This document shows positions 20,423 through 32,013 of a stretch of 64,000 nucleotides of DNA, piece by piece. The notes beneath the pieces were generated by a model, which was not told the origin of the DNA, searched no databases, and saw only the letters and a program-made list of their open reading frames with translations. Every line of letters starts with the position of its first letter. Position 1 is the stretch's first letter. Origin of the DNA: Owenia fusiformis (Eukaryota; Annelida; Polychaeta; Sabellida; Oweniidae); NCBI GenBank assembly GCA_903813345.2, contig CAIIXF020000002.1, positions 19,296,455 to 19,360,454 on the forward strand, given 5' to 3'. The position numbers and the translations under genes are program-made.

Positions 20423-21703
20423 CTATTTTATAAAATCGTTTACATCAATAAAAGTAGTTTGTCTTTTATCAAAGTCATAATCCAAATGTTTCAAGGTTAG
20501 CGGCTTCCTTTTGACACCTCCTGTAGATCTACGATATTCGTCTGGGCACGGTTGACTTGGTAAAGAACCTCGCCTGTAACCTTTCTTTCCTTTATCTGAG
20601 TTAGAGCCATTCATGTTCTGCATGAGCCGGCTTGTGTAATAGTCTACAACGTGTTCCGTGTTGGCTTTATAAGGCTCGATGTGTGTTTCTAGATCCTTCA
20701 TGCGTTCGGGAAAGTTAGCGCTATCTACACGTTGGTTGTTTATTGTCATGAGACGAGTTTTACGATCGCCATTACCAAACAGATTTGATGTTTTCGAACC
20801 TGGTGTACTGGGACGCCTCAAAGGACTAGCGCTTGGTAGCTTTCTTGATCGAGTCTTTGGTCGTTCAGTGGATTTAGCAGTTTCAATAAAACCGTCTTCT
20901 AATTGATTGGTGACCATCTCTAAAAGCCCTTCCTTGTTTGTATTGTCTTGAGCTTTTTCATGTTCATCACATTCTGATGTATTCAAATTCCAGTTAACAA
21001 CTCGTTCAATAGGGATATCTTCATCGACTGAAGCGTCATTGTCTGCGTGTATTTCTGATTCCTTATTTGCATTAGAACCAATGGCAATGCAACTCTTGGG
21101 TCTTTGCTTCGTACTTCCTAATAAGCTACTAGTGTCATTGCTCCCTCTTCTGAGAGTTACAGCGCTAATGGCTCTTCGAGTAGCGTCCAATGGGCCAGTT
21201 TGCCGCTTATGATCAGTAAGCTCCTGATTAGTTTCAATTGTGGACCCGTTCAAAGTTGGGCGGGCTGATGACGTCATACTTCTCGAGTGTCTGGTGTTTG
21301 GCCTTTCTGAGGCGGGTCTTGATGACGTAACGGTACTAGCTGCAGATTTCGCATGCGCTCTTAGTGTTTGCTTCAAAAGTACCTCGTCATCGGTATCCTG
21401 ACCACAGCTAGTGTTGAGACCAAATCGACTCATTTTCCTACCCCTAAATTCTCGTTCTTGTTCAGTGCGTCCCATGAGACGCGCATGTGCGATATCCCGC
21501 TGAAGCATCCGTCTTTGAAACCGGCGATACATAACTTGCTGGTCAACAGATATTCGGTTAAGCACTGTTGCACGAGTTTTGTCCAGTTGAGCCAGCCTTT
21601 TCTCTAATAGAACTTTTTCCTTTATCTGAACAATCTGTACTGACTTACTCCGCTCCGCTTCACCGAGACTCTTTGGGGCCTTTTCACCCCGTTCCTCTTT
21701 CAT
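20423..21703 (-). CDS. Intronless gene for a basic coiled-coil protein, unrecognised
   Basis: A 426-residue frame, much longer than expected by chance here, with balanced codons. The N-terminal 20-95 residues are charged and helical (KEKVLLEKRLAQLDKTRA, RRFQRRMLQRDIAHARL) and likely form a coiled coil or basic helix. Residues about 100-330 are Ser/Thr/Arg-rich and probably disordered, with clusters such as TRSRKLPSASPLRRPSTPGS that could be phosphorylated. The last 30 residues (from KRKPLTLKHLDYDFDKR) look ordered. There is no signal peptide, membrane segment or enzyme motif, so a cytoplasmic, cytoskeletal or nuclear location is inferred. The start is the first Met after upstream stops. It may be a genuine single-exon gene or an old retrogene; I do not recognise the family. 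Confidence 0.75.
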   Translation of the reverse strand: MKEERGEKAPKSLGEAERSKSVQIVQIKEKVLLEKRLAQLDKTRATVLNRISVDQQVMYRRFQRRMLQRDIAHARLMGRTEQEREFRGRKMSRFGLNTSCGQDTDDEVLLKQTLRAHAKSAASTVTSSRPASERPNTRHSRSMTSSARPTLNGSTIETNQELTDHKRQTGPLDATRRAISAVTLRRGSNDTSSLLGSTKQRPKSCIAIGSNANKESEIHADNDASVDEDIPIERVVNWNLNTSECDEHEKAQDNTNKEGLLEMVTNQLEDGFIETAKSTERPKTRSRKLPSASPLRRPSTPGSKTSNLFGNGDRKTRLMTINNQRVDSANFPERMKDLETHIEPYKANTEHVVDYYTSRLMQNMNGSNSDKGKKGYRRGSLPSQPCPDEYRRSTGGVKRKPLTLKHLDYDFDKRQTTFIDVNDFIK

Positions 21704-23054
21704 TTTGAGTGAAAATATGTGAACCGGACCAAGAAGAGTGTTAAAAATAAAGTTATTGTTATATCCTTAGTCGATTAAGTCAGGTTCTTTTCCAGGAATG
21801 CATGAGGAATACCTTCTGAATGCGGTGTCATCTGTTGAATGTCATCAACCTGTATAAAGTCTCATCTAACATCGTTCGAGTATAAAATCACATTGGTTGT
21901 ATTTAAAAACATTCAGTAATGAAACCGTTGTCATTTCATGTATTGATATATTCATATATTGATAATGTCATTCTTAGTGTTGATAACATCCAAACATGAA
22001 TTCCTATTTTCATACAACTTTTAATTTCGACTGAAATTTCCGCTGTATTACTATTAAGTTCTCGCTTTATTACTGGGTATCCTTTGACGAATTACATGAA
22101 AACAACATTTATTCCTTTAGAAATACAACAGTTGCTATGGCCTTGTATATACTGTAAGTAACACAATGTCATGCTCATAGACATTTAGTTAAACAGACAT
22201 CAACACCCTTTATACAGGTGTACGAATCCGCTTTATTTTTTCAACTGAACGAACTTAAATTAGCAAATAAAAATCCTTTGTGGGGAATATTTACCCACGG
22301 TAGCTTTTGATGTGTTTATTCAGTTTATAACAATTAGATTGGAATAGAATGTTAAATCGATTGTTGTTTGCATACCGTAGACTGTAAACACTGTATTTCA
22401 ATTTCACTTGCACGAGACAAGTTTCAGTTTTCAAGTGCATAAAATATGGTTTTGTATTCTTGTAATGAAATATTTGGAAGTCGTTTATGGAGGAGCTGTG
22501 TTTGAATATACATCCACATTCAAAAATATAAAAACATACAAAACGTAAACATTTACGTGTTAATTACCATTATCGGTCTACCCCATAGGCCAAGGTTGAT
22601 AGAAGATAAAAAGATATATAGTACTGGATTCCGTTGGTGCTGCCATCTTTATATCGGCCCAGAACCTATGCTCGACTCCTAATTTTGATAAAATCCCAAT
22701 TTTCTTTACGATATATGAACAATTTCAAAGAAGTTCAATGGAAAATTAATTTGAAAATAGATTATTTGGTATTTTAATTTTGTTATGCAATGTTTTCAGT
22801 ACATATGCTGAACAATGTAAAGCCGTGTGTATTGACAGATGGTTCGTTTTCTTATTTTATATTGGTTCTGGTATCATCACCTCAAGCTAAAATAACCAAG
22901 TCAATGTAAATGTTTAACCGATAAAATAAAATGAGGATGTTTTCCCAAAACATCATAAGAAAACAATAACTAAAAACACAGTTACAACAATGTCATTGGA
23001 ATGGCACGATAAACCTCAAATGTCTAAAAAGATGGCGATGCAATCGATATACGA
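21704..23054. other. Upstream region of the minus-strand gene
   Basis: The promoter of the minus-strand gene should lie in the first few hundred bases; I see no TATA box at a convincing distance. The rest is AT-rich and holds no gene. Confidence 0.4.
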
Positions 23055-23990
23055 GGGGTGATCAATAAGTAATGGACGCTTTTTTACACAGATACTTTTT
23101 ATTGACCAATCCCTTTGATTTTCCTTCCAGTGATATATCATTCAATTATCTATCAATTCTGAAGATTTGAAGACAAAATATATAATACATGTTGATATAT
23201 CCTTATTTCCGTGAAGGAGGTACAGGTACCCCGGGACCGACATTTACGTAACATATTCAGTTTTTAGCCAGTTTGGTAAATTTGAGTTAGATTTGAACTT
23301 TTTATATGCAAGAAGTGTTGTATTGTTTGAAATTTTATGCTGACTGGTAACGCATAAACAGAAAGTATATTGTAATGTCAGAGTGTTATATGGAAGGGGT
23401 TTGCAGGTCAATTTGAGAAAGCATTGTGGAAGAAAGGGGTGAGGAGAGAAGGGAACACCCTACTCCATTTGGACAATGCACCTGCCCACAGATCTCAAAA
23501 TGTTCAGAAAACAATATCCATATTGTCCACATCTGCTCACATGTGACTTGTTTATTTCTATACTACTTATTTCTATAGAGAAAGGACGCAGGTTTATTAA
23601 CATTGATTAAATAAAACAACCCATGCAACTGTATCTTGCTACCATGTCAGAGAATGGATTCAGCCTTGTCTCACAATCTTGAGTTAAGAGGATGAGGAAT
23701 TGTGTACATGTAGCACTTGATGGAACCTATTTAGAGGGCCCTGTGGAATGAATGTGGCATGAATACCACATAGTGTAATGATAAAATATTCAAAATCAAC
23801 TATGGCATAACAAAATGGGGTAATTCATGACCATAATGGTTTATTTTGTTCAGCCTGCATTCAACTGCATTGCATGTTAAACAAGCTAAAATAGTTTCAG
23901 AATATGTGACGTAAATGTCGGTCCCGGGGTACCCGTACCTCCTTCACAGAAATGAGGATATATCAACATGTATTATTTATTTGAAATCGT
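23055..23990 (+). mobile_element. mariner transposase fossil within 75-bp inverted repeats
   Basis: Two near-identical inverted segments, 23184-23258 and 23900-23974, share CCCCGGGACCGACATTTACG and flank about 640 bases. Inside, 23378-23545 reads as the second catalytic-Asp region of mariner transposases (TLLHLDNAPAHRSQNVQK), preceded by an in-frame FEKALWKK stretch. A separate mariner-like terminus, GAGGGGTGATCAATAAGTAA, lies at 23055. The first and third catalytic regions are missing. The nested arrangement suggests one element inserted in another. Confidence 0.75.
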
Positions 23991-24444
23991 CATCAAATAT
24001 TCCACTATACAGTGCAAAGCACATCTTTTTAACACCAATGCAAAGATTGAACAAAGGACACGCTATTTCATTAATAAAATGTCATATCTAATGTGCCATT
24101 TCATATTTAAGCATATCAAAAATAATTTGCAACCTAAGTGACATCATCGTGACATCACTCGGGTGTGATTTCTTTGGCAATCTTTTCAAAACATGTTAAC
24201 TTCAAGAGAAAACCAATGTTGATTGCACAACCATTGTACCATTGGTTTCTATGAGAATTAATGTTAAAATGTATTTTTTCTCTGAACTACTTTCATGCAT
24301 GGCTGATTTCATTTCTCCCTTACATATAGACCAATTTTATTCATTTTTCGGAAAAACACGTGATGATTAATGCCATGACGTGTCGCAAAAAGGTGGCGCA
24401 TTTGTTTTTTAAGGGTATCGCGTGAATGTAACTTTGATTCCCCG
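23991..24444. other. Intergenic, no feature seen
   Basis: AT-rich with no coding signal. Confidence 0.3.
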
Positions 24445-25095
24445 GATTATAAGATAATATTCTAATTAAAGATATATATCATTTTAAAGCTGTTTCGATG
24501 AAGTTTTTAGATCAACTACACTCCGTTCACGATTCTTGCGCGTTCTCTTTTAAAAAATAGTTTTTTCCAAAACATCTGGCAAATATCCCCTGTTGACACG
24601 TTACTTTTTGAACTATTTTTCGTCTTTAAACGCTCATAACTTAAACAATATATGACTATTATACTTATTTTTCATCTTGATAAAGGTAAATTGAAGTTTT
24701 ATTTCAAAGGATGAATTTTAGTAAGCGTCCCATATTGTGACGTCATAGAGTTTGAAAAACAGAATCTGTTGACAGCGACCTTTTTTGCTCATTTTTTGTT
24801 ACCTTCAACTTTTCAGGTGTACATTAAACAAAAAATACGAGATCAATTTTTAATAAAACATACATGATTATTTTGCTCTTAAACTCTAGTTTATTGATAA
24901 ATAGTTGATTTTGTTCGCAAAAGTATGTGTTTTCTGTTGTATGTGGTAAAGTGGAGGACGAAAGGTTTTCAAAATTCATTAAAATAGGGCTAATTTACGC
25001 CATTCGCCTATTTTCAAGTACAGCAACACATATATTTATTTCACCTAAAATATCAATTGATTCGTGTTTTATGATGCTCCTATCCCATTCCAGTC
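24445..25095 (+). repeat. Dispersed repeat family F, copy 1 (uninterrupted)
   Basis: Matches 52425-53535 in the opposite orientation, where the same sequence is split by a 472-base insertion. Shared blocks include AACTCTAGTTTATTGATAA, GAGGACGAAAGGTTTTCAAA and CACATATATTTATTTCACCT. The plus-strand frame at 24927-25151 is partly kept between copies and may be a decayed coding segment, but the class is unknown. Confidence 0.75.
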
Positions 25096-25494
25096 ATGAT
25101 ACCGCCGAGCAAGCTCATTGCATCATCGGGTCTGCTTTACCCCCGTGGTGACTAGAGTCTAGAAATCTCTAAGCACGCCGTAGTTAAACACAAGACAAAA
25201 TTAGTCGTTATTAAATTGCCATGGTGAGATTTTGCGCTATATATGGAAACATTTAAACTATAATTTACCGCACGTGTTAATATTTCGTACGGGATATCAA
25301 ATCAAAAAGAGTATGTTTTCACTTTATATCCGACTTGAGTCACGAAAAGTACATCGCAACATGGCTTCTTAATTGTTAACTTGTTATAAATTAAGAGGGT
25401 CTGTTTAAATGGGTATTTCCACTAATCAACACCCATTATTTCGCATTGACAAGTACCAGGGCCGAATCCAGCATTTGCTAAGGGGATGACTTGA
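25096..25494. other. Intergenic, no feature seen
   Basis: No gene or clear repeat. Confidence 0.3.
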
Positions 25495-25768
25495 ATTATT
25501 CCAGGGGTGAGGTCACATTTGATATTTGCTCAAAAGTTACACGAAAACTGCTCAAAAGGGAGAAAGAATTATTGGCCAGGGGATACAGTATTATTTTAAA
25601 CTAGACATCTCTGTCGGCGAGGGGGGGGGCTAACTTATTCCAGAGGTGGGGTCACATTTGATATTTGTTCAAAATCACACGAAAACTGCTCAAAATGGTG
25701 ATAGAATAATTGGTCGGTGGATGCAGTATTATTTTAAACAATACATTACTGTCAGCGAAGGGGGAGGG
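25495..25768 (+). repeat. Head-to-tail dimer, ~137-bp unit
   Basis: Two diverged units share GGTCACATTTGATATTTG, CACGAAAACTGCTCAAAA and CAGTATTATTTTAAAC. Each ends in a G-rich run. Confidence 0.8.
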
Positions 25769-26505
25769 GTGCTAACATATAGTTGAAATTACAGAATACG
25801 CTACCTTAATTTTTGATAATCTATTTGCATAATCTTGTCATAAACAACTACTAATTTATATACGTGAACGGATATTTGTAAATTTGGTTTAAAAAGAAAC
25901 TGAATATAGGGTAAAAATGAGGGAGACAGACGTCGGAAGAGTGGGGATAAAATCTAATCATCACTAAGCTGAGACAGAATGAGAATCATATGTCTGGACT
26001 CGCAAGATTCTCATAAACATATTTGTTGATTGCTCGCGAAAACAAAAACAAATTTCAGGGTTCATTGGCATCACACAATATTTGCAAAAGGGGGGAGTGC
26101 ATTTTCCCAGGATTTAAAACAATGCTTTACTTTAAATGTCGCCCCTCATACTAGCATACGCTTTAACTATCAGATTCAGTAGCACCCTGCCCTTGATATA
26201 TTAATACATAGTTTTCTTGTAACCCTTTTCAAAAATACAACGAACTAAATACATAGTAATAATGATCTTGGAATTCATTTCTTTGATCTGTAATCTAGAT
26301 CACACAATAACTAATTAACTGTTTGATTGCGTTTTTGCTTCTCCACAGACGGGATATCCCCAAATTACCTTGATTACAGCATGGGCTTTCAAGAGAGTCC
26401 ATGATTGCAGTCTACATGGTCTATAGGCTATTTTTAATTCCTCGTTATTTTAGTTGTGTATCTCTGAATCTGATTATCATATACAATTTACTTTAACCAA
26501 TATCC
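25769..26505. other. Intergenic, left part of a possible larger inverted pair
   Basis: No gene. CATGGGCTTTCAAGAGA (26379 on) is the inverse of TCTCTTGAAAGCCCATG near 27265-27281; the pair brackets MITE family C copy 3 and may mark the ends of an older element of about 900 bases. Confidence 0.4.
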
Positions 26506-26931
26506 CAGATGCGAGGAGAAATAATCTTGATTTACGTCATTAAGAATTCACAATTCAGTCAAACTGATGTCATATTTGGAATCTACATGTAAAATTACAT
26601 TTAGAAATGTGGTTTTGAAAAGAGTTTATCAACTTTGAAAATTTAATTTTCTTTGAAAATCTGACTTCTAGGTCGGGGAGATTCCCCATGGAGTCTATGT
26701 TGTAAAACCACAAAAAGTGGAATATCTTTTCTTGTGTAGGGCCGATAACATTTTCTTTTACTGGACATATTTTAATTTGTATAACTATCAGATACATAAA
26801 GGTAATATGAAAAGTGAACCATTAAAACTCATGCATATTCAAGTTTAAGGGAATTTTGTAATACCCTGCCATGTTAATTCCCCCGAATCAGCCACCTGGT
26901 GGCGAAACTGGTAACTACCTACTCGCATCTG
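26506..26931 (-). mobile_element. MITE family C, copy 3 (inverted)
   Basis: Begins CAGATGCGAGGAG and ends CTACTCGCATCTG; the reverse strand aligns with the copy at 13705. The two are similar enough that flanking AATTACT and GGGATATT also match, so the true ends may lie a few bases further out. Confidence 0.85.
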
Positions 26932-28504
26932 AGTAATTTTACCCGTTTTTTGAACTTCAAAACTGTCACATACATATTGGTGGTCCCTAATAATATTAGG
27001 ACCAATAACAAATAACATAATTCAAACTGGAAAACATACAATACATATTCATCATCTCATCTATTTCTCCGGTTTGTATCTCCCGGTAATCTTTATGCCT
27101 TGAGCCCCCCCCCCCCCTTACAGATACTTTAGATACACTTATTTTGACGCTACTTAATTTGACGAATTTGCTCAGTTTCAAATATTGGCGGCTATTTAAT
27201 TTGGCGGAATCAGGACTGAAGTTTAATTTTTGTGCATGTTTATACATGGGCTATCAAAAGATTCTCTTGAAAGCCCATGGTTTATGCCATTAGGACGGGT
27301 ATTTACTAAGATATTTTCTGTATTTCTTTTGGGATAATGTATGACATGTTGATGACATGCTCAGTTGACAGGAAAAGGGGCCCCAGAAGATTAATTTCTA
27401 AAGTGCATTTGACTCCGTCTAATTAAAACGGGGGCCAAATTAAGTGTCTTCAGTTATATCAATATTATTTTGTATCTATCTGACATTATAATTTCGAAAA
27501 GAGATTCTCCCGGGGACATTCGGGATTTCGAACATAATAAACTTAATTTGAAATTGAATCTGAAATTCTCGCAGAATGGAATACATGGACCTGGTTACAT
27601 GGTTTATCTTATTCTAAATGGACAAATAAGATCGCAGGGGCAGGAAACTCCCCCGTACATGTAGTTGACATTTTGTTCATATAAAAGGATTTGCATTAAT
27701 CCTTTTGATAACTTTCTTTCGTAGTTGGTCTCTTGACCCGAAACATTCTGGCTACAACAATACAATTGAGTTTTAGAGAAAAAATTGTGACTAACCACCC
27801 AAAGAGGAACGTTGGGGCTTTTTAAGACCACATAAGCCCTTACTTTAACTAACATCCTAACCCATGTTAGGATATCTCCAGGATATCTTCAAATAATCTT
27901 CAACCCCTGTTAAAGACCCATTTTACAGGGTGTCTACACCGGGGCCTACCCCCTAAGGCCTTGACCCTCGTTAAAATCCTACTTTTGAAGGTAACATACC
28001 CCTTCAACCTCCCCTCAAAACCCTACTTGTACAGGGTACCTACCCCTAAGTCCCATGTTAAAGCCCTTATATTTGCCGGGTACATACATAACCCCTTCCC
28101 TCTCAAGCCGTACCTTTGCTGTTCCCCACAGCTGAATTCATTTGTGAAGTATTATTTTGCTATAATGAATCCTGGTGGATGTGATATCTGTAAAATATAC
28201 AAAATGTACATTATATATGCGGTCTGGGGTGTGAGGGGGTTCACTTTTAAAAAACAATTTGGGGGTCTCACTTTTGACAATCAGAGACAAAGGTCTCAAA
28301 TTTGTTAAACAAAGCATGGAATGCCCATGAACCAATTATGAATATTATCAAATGAAAACAAAATATTAATTCCTTATAATCCAAATACTTCCTTGTTTTT
28401 ATGACAAGAAGATATACCGTGGAGTAGTCTAGAAATAGTTTTTCAAGCTTAGGACCTATAGCCATCTATCATGTGGATCGACACTGTTTATTTATTTACA
28501 TATA
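26932..28504. other. Intergenic with a C-rich degenerate array
   Basis: No gene. Around 27860-28120 a loose array of CCCTGTTAAAG, CCCATGTTAAAG and TACAGGGTG/TACAGGGTAC phrases repeats with irregular spacing of about 60 bases. A poly-C tract lies near 27105. Confidence 0.4.
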
Positions 28505-28834
28505 CACTGGCGGATTAGGGGGGGGGGCTGGGGGCCCGCCCCCCCCTTGGGTGGGCCCAGAAAAAAAAATTTTGGGCCCAAAAAATTTTTGGGGCCAAAC
28601 AAGGCCTTCAGGCCCCAAAAAGTGGGCCTTTTTGGTCATTACTGGGCCTTTTAAGGCCTTATTTTTTAATTTCAGGCCAAATTTTGAAGAAAATGGGCCT
28701 CAAATTTTCAAAATTTGGGCCCACTTTTGGATTTTAGGGGCCCAAAATTTTTTTCCGCGACGCGGACGCGCCGTTTTTTTCTCTCACCTGAAATTTGGGC
28801 CCCCCCCCCTTGTTGGTTCCTAGATCCGCCCCTG
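28505..28834 (+). mobile_element. MITE family E, copy 3
   Basis: Ends CACTGGCGGATTAGGG and CTAGATCCGCCCCTG; the interior matches copy 1 closely, including GTGGGCCTTTTTGGTCATTA and the GGGGCCCAAAATTTTTTT block. It differs by a small CpG-rich insertion (GCGACGCGGACGCGCC) near 28757. Confidence 0.88.
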
Positions 28835-29518
28835 ATATATATGTTACTGGCCTTGGGGAGGCACATGATGCCTTCTAGCAATTTCAGATATGTATTGTTT
28901 GAACTTCTATTTTGTTTAATGCACACTTCTGATCACCATATCAAATCATTTGAATCGTTAATATGATCATTCAAATAATTTTAATTGAGGAAAATCTAAA
29001 TATACAATTTACAATTCAATACATAATTTGCACGAGTCTTAGGTTTGAATGAATTAAAATGACGTAAGCTAAGTGTAAATTTTTTGAAAAAAGCCTATCA
29101 AAAGACGAATTGTGCTTTGAATAGTTTGAATACGAGGAAATCAATATTGATGTACCGTATTGAAGTCATAAACAACAGCTTCGAGATGTCAACCCGAAGA
29201 CTATCTCCCGGTTGTCATGTTTATCTAGGAAACTGCTGGTTGTAATCATAATAGGACACACGGCAAAAAATGTGTATCAAAATCCGTTGAAACCTGCTTA
29301 CAGGTAATACATTTGTATTATCAAAAATACAATCTCGTTCTGACCATCGAGAATCCTGAACATTCTAAAAAGGGCATATTTTGTATTCACCTTGACCTAA
29401 TGTACATGTAACTGTGTCTACAGTGGTTTCAGTAACTTTTTTTTACAAGAGGCAGATGAGAAATACAAGGGGCGGCATTCAAAATAACCAATTTTACACT
29501 CCCGGAAATGCAAATTCT
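28835..29518. other. Intergenic, no feature seen
   Basis: AT-rich with no coding signal. Confidence 0.3.
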
Positions 29519-30048
29519 TGTTATTCACTGGTGATCCGCTCGATTACGCTGGTTACCGAAACGGTTCGTTTTGGTCACAAAATGTTGGAACGTCGAAGGT
29601 ACGATTTTTCTTTTTTCCTTATTTCACGCGTTGTAGGCAGAATCCCAACGACATTTCTTCTCACAAACTAGTATCAGCACCATATGTTTTAGAAAATGTA
29701 CATGTTTGCGAAAAAATAGGTCAGAAGACAACAGAGTTAAGTTACATAAACGGTTAAGTGCAGATCTTAACTGTTTTTCGAAAAACTGTTTATGTAACTT
29801 AAGTGAGGAATTAAATAGACAATTCTGTTGTCTTCTGAACTATTTATTCAAAAATATGTACATTTTCTTAAACATATGATACATTGTCACGTATCAACAC
29901 GTTTGTGTAAAAAATGTCGTGGAAATTCTGCCTACAACGTGTGAAATAAGGAAAAAAGAAAAAACGCACCTTCGATGTTCCGACATTTTGTTACCAAAAC
30001 GAACCGTTTCGGTAACCAGCGTAATCGAGTGGAACACCAGTGTTATTA
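29519..30048. repeat. 530-bp foldback with ~230-bp arms
   Basis: The arms (about 29519-29758 and 29775-30048) are inverse copies. Both contain CTCGATTACGCTGGTTACCG, CGAAACGGTTCGTTTTGGT or their complements, and the centre holds GTTAAGTGCAGATCTTAAC. Two of the open frames here are the same sequence read on opposite arms. No transposase is present. Confidence 0.88.
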
Positions 30049-30634
30049 TAGCGTCGGCGCACCGAAAGTGGATGAATGGACAGGGAATGTCGAAATTAAA
30101 TTCATATTCTGATGTGCATTATGCTATAGCTATTGCATGGGATCACTGATCAGATGGGTCTGATGTAATCCACTTATTATTGTTCTTGTAAGATTAAAGG
30201 CAAAATATACTAAATGTCACAAAAGTGCAAGGATGAACAATTCACCTTGCACTATATATTTCATATAATATATTTCAGACAATGTATCTCATATACAAGA
30301 GTATTGTACAGTCATTCAAAGTTTTGAACATTGAATCCTATTGAGAGGTGATTTTACGTATTGCAGGTTTTCCAAAGTCATTTCTACATGTGTGATATTG
30401 TCAATTTAATTGACCACAAGACACGGGCTACACAAAATAACACCTTGAACTGTGACATGACTAGGGCAACTCATATAGAATGCCATTTTTACCTTTTATA
30501 TTCTTATAAAAATAAATTATGATTTACTCTTCCACAGGTTTCATTTTACAAATTCAAATGCACTTCCCGGGTTGAACACTCTTAATATAGAGTGCAACCT
30601 GTGTGAATAGAATGCAACCTGTGTGTATGCAATG
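30049..30634. other. Intergenic, no feature seen
   Basis: No gene. The phrase GCAACCTGTGTG is repeated near 30594 and 30614. Confidence 0.3.
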
Positions 30635-30928
30635 TACAGGGCGTTCAATAAGTACTGATAAAATGATGCGACTTTTTTAATCTCCCCCTTAAAACTAAAG
30701 ACAATATTTGGCTTCTGACAACCGGCGAATTATAAAAAACAAACGGTGATTTTGGACTCTCGCCCCCTGCTATTGAAAGGCCAGTCTAGGCGATCTTCAG
30801 TCAGTGACAGTTGTAGAGACTAGTTGCAACTTTAAAAAGAAAAAAAAGAAAATGGAAAAAGAGACTAGTTGCAACTGGTGATGTTTTCCATGGAAAGCCG
30901 TGAGCACGCTTTGCAAACTATCTCTGGA
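30635..30928 (+). mobile_element. Possible mariner-type 5' end
   Basis: TACAGGGCGTTCAATAAGTA at 30635 has the form of a mariner inverted repeat. About 290 bases of possible 5' leader follow, with a duplicated GACTAGTTGCAACT (near 30818 and 30862), and then the CT microsatellite cuts it off. No transposase motif is visible. Confidence 0.4.
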
Positions 30929-30946
30929 CTCTCTCTCTCTCTCTCC

Positions 30947-31020
<74 letters not shown>
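30929..31020 (+). repeat. CT microsatellite
   Basis: About 92 bases of (CT)n with two interruptions (CCCT and CTTTCT). Open frames on both strands through it are Ser/Leu or Arg/Glu repeats without coding meaning. Confidence 0.97.
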
Positions 31021-31022
<2 letters not shown>

Positions 31023-31190
31023 ACGGCAGAGGGAGGGGGAGTTGCGATGAGTGCGAAGGCACCCCCCCCCCCAAAAAAAGCTTATAAAATATAACCATTA
31101 GATAGAAGAAAAGAGCTTTCAATTTTTCTATTTGAAGAATTTTGAAAGATGTACAATTTTTGTAAAATTCAAAATAAATCTTAACATTTT
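31021..31190 (+). repeat. G-run repeat family G, copy 1
   Basis: Contains a GAGGGGGAGTTGCGATGAG-type start, then a poly-C run, ATAACCATTAGATAGAAGAA and a TTGAAAG end. Related sequences lie near 36960-37170 and 40430-40610. Confidence 0.5.
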
Positions 31191-31359
31191 TTGGGCTCGC
31201 TTAATAAGTTATGCCACGATCGCACATCATGACATCGCATTTCTTCTCAGTCCTGAGATGATGTTTCAGGTGAAACAGAAAGATGCTATGAGTAACAGAA
31301 TGGGATCGCACCACATGGGGAGTAGTTTCCAGAAAGATTAGAATAGGGTGGATGGGGTA
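31191..31359. other. Intergenic
   Basis: No feature seen; too short and AT-rich to interpret. Confidence 0.3.
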
Positions 31360-31446
31360 GCCTTGCCCAAGTCGGTATTTTCTTCCTATCTTGATTTCTA
31401 TTATTCAAGATCAGATAAGTAAAAAATACCGACTTGGAAAAGGCAA
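31360..31446. repeat. Hairpin
   Basis: GCCTTGCCCAAGTCGGTATTTT and its near complement ending GACTTGGAAAAGGCAAG form arms of about 38 bases with a short loop at TTTCTATTAT. Confidence 0.8.
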
Positions 31447-32013
31447 GAAGGTATCCCGGCATAATTTATGTCAGATCAACATCCTAGATATAGTGATATC
31501 TGGACACCCCCTCCCCCATCTAACGGCCCTGAGATTCAAAGAGCTCTTTGAAAGTGTCCAAAAAATGATGAAAACTGCATGTGATTGAAATTTTGGCCAG
31601 TAAGAGTTCCAGCCCCCCCCCCCCCCCATCTACCCTTGGCTCTTACCATGGACATGGAGGAAATTTAGGAGTCATTTTCAAATGCCCGATTACAAGATTA
31701 CAGTGATTTATTTCCGCCCTTACATAACAGTGTTGTTGGTGGGCAGAGGAAATCGAGTATGTATTGATCTAGTTAATTAGTGATTACAGATAGATTAAAG
31801 GAAAAGTGACTTGAAAGTGAATTCTCAAAATTGAGAATTCTGATTGTAATCAAAACTATATGAATTGACACTAATCGTCATTGAGGTACATTCTAAAATT
31901 GTCTCAGTTTATCAGGTTTAGATTTGGTCATTTTGACTATATATAATTGTTAAGTTTTAAACGCAGTTTTGGTCTATATGCTTATAATAGAAAACTTTAA
32001 GGAGATGATTTGG
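31447..32013. other. Intergenic with a poly-C tract
   Basis: No gene. A run of about 15 C near 31612 follows sequence related to that at 37310-37400 (GAAAACTGCA/GAAAAGCTGCA and TTTTGGCC phrases), so a decayed repeat is likely. Confidence 0.35.

Noticed and set aside
21265-21280. TGACGTCA (CRE-like) site
   Set aside because: It lies inside the coding sequence of the minus-strand gene, far from its start.
30865-31122. Ser/Leu and Arg/Glu repeat proteins
   Set aside because: They are translations of the CT microsatellite.
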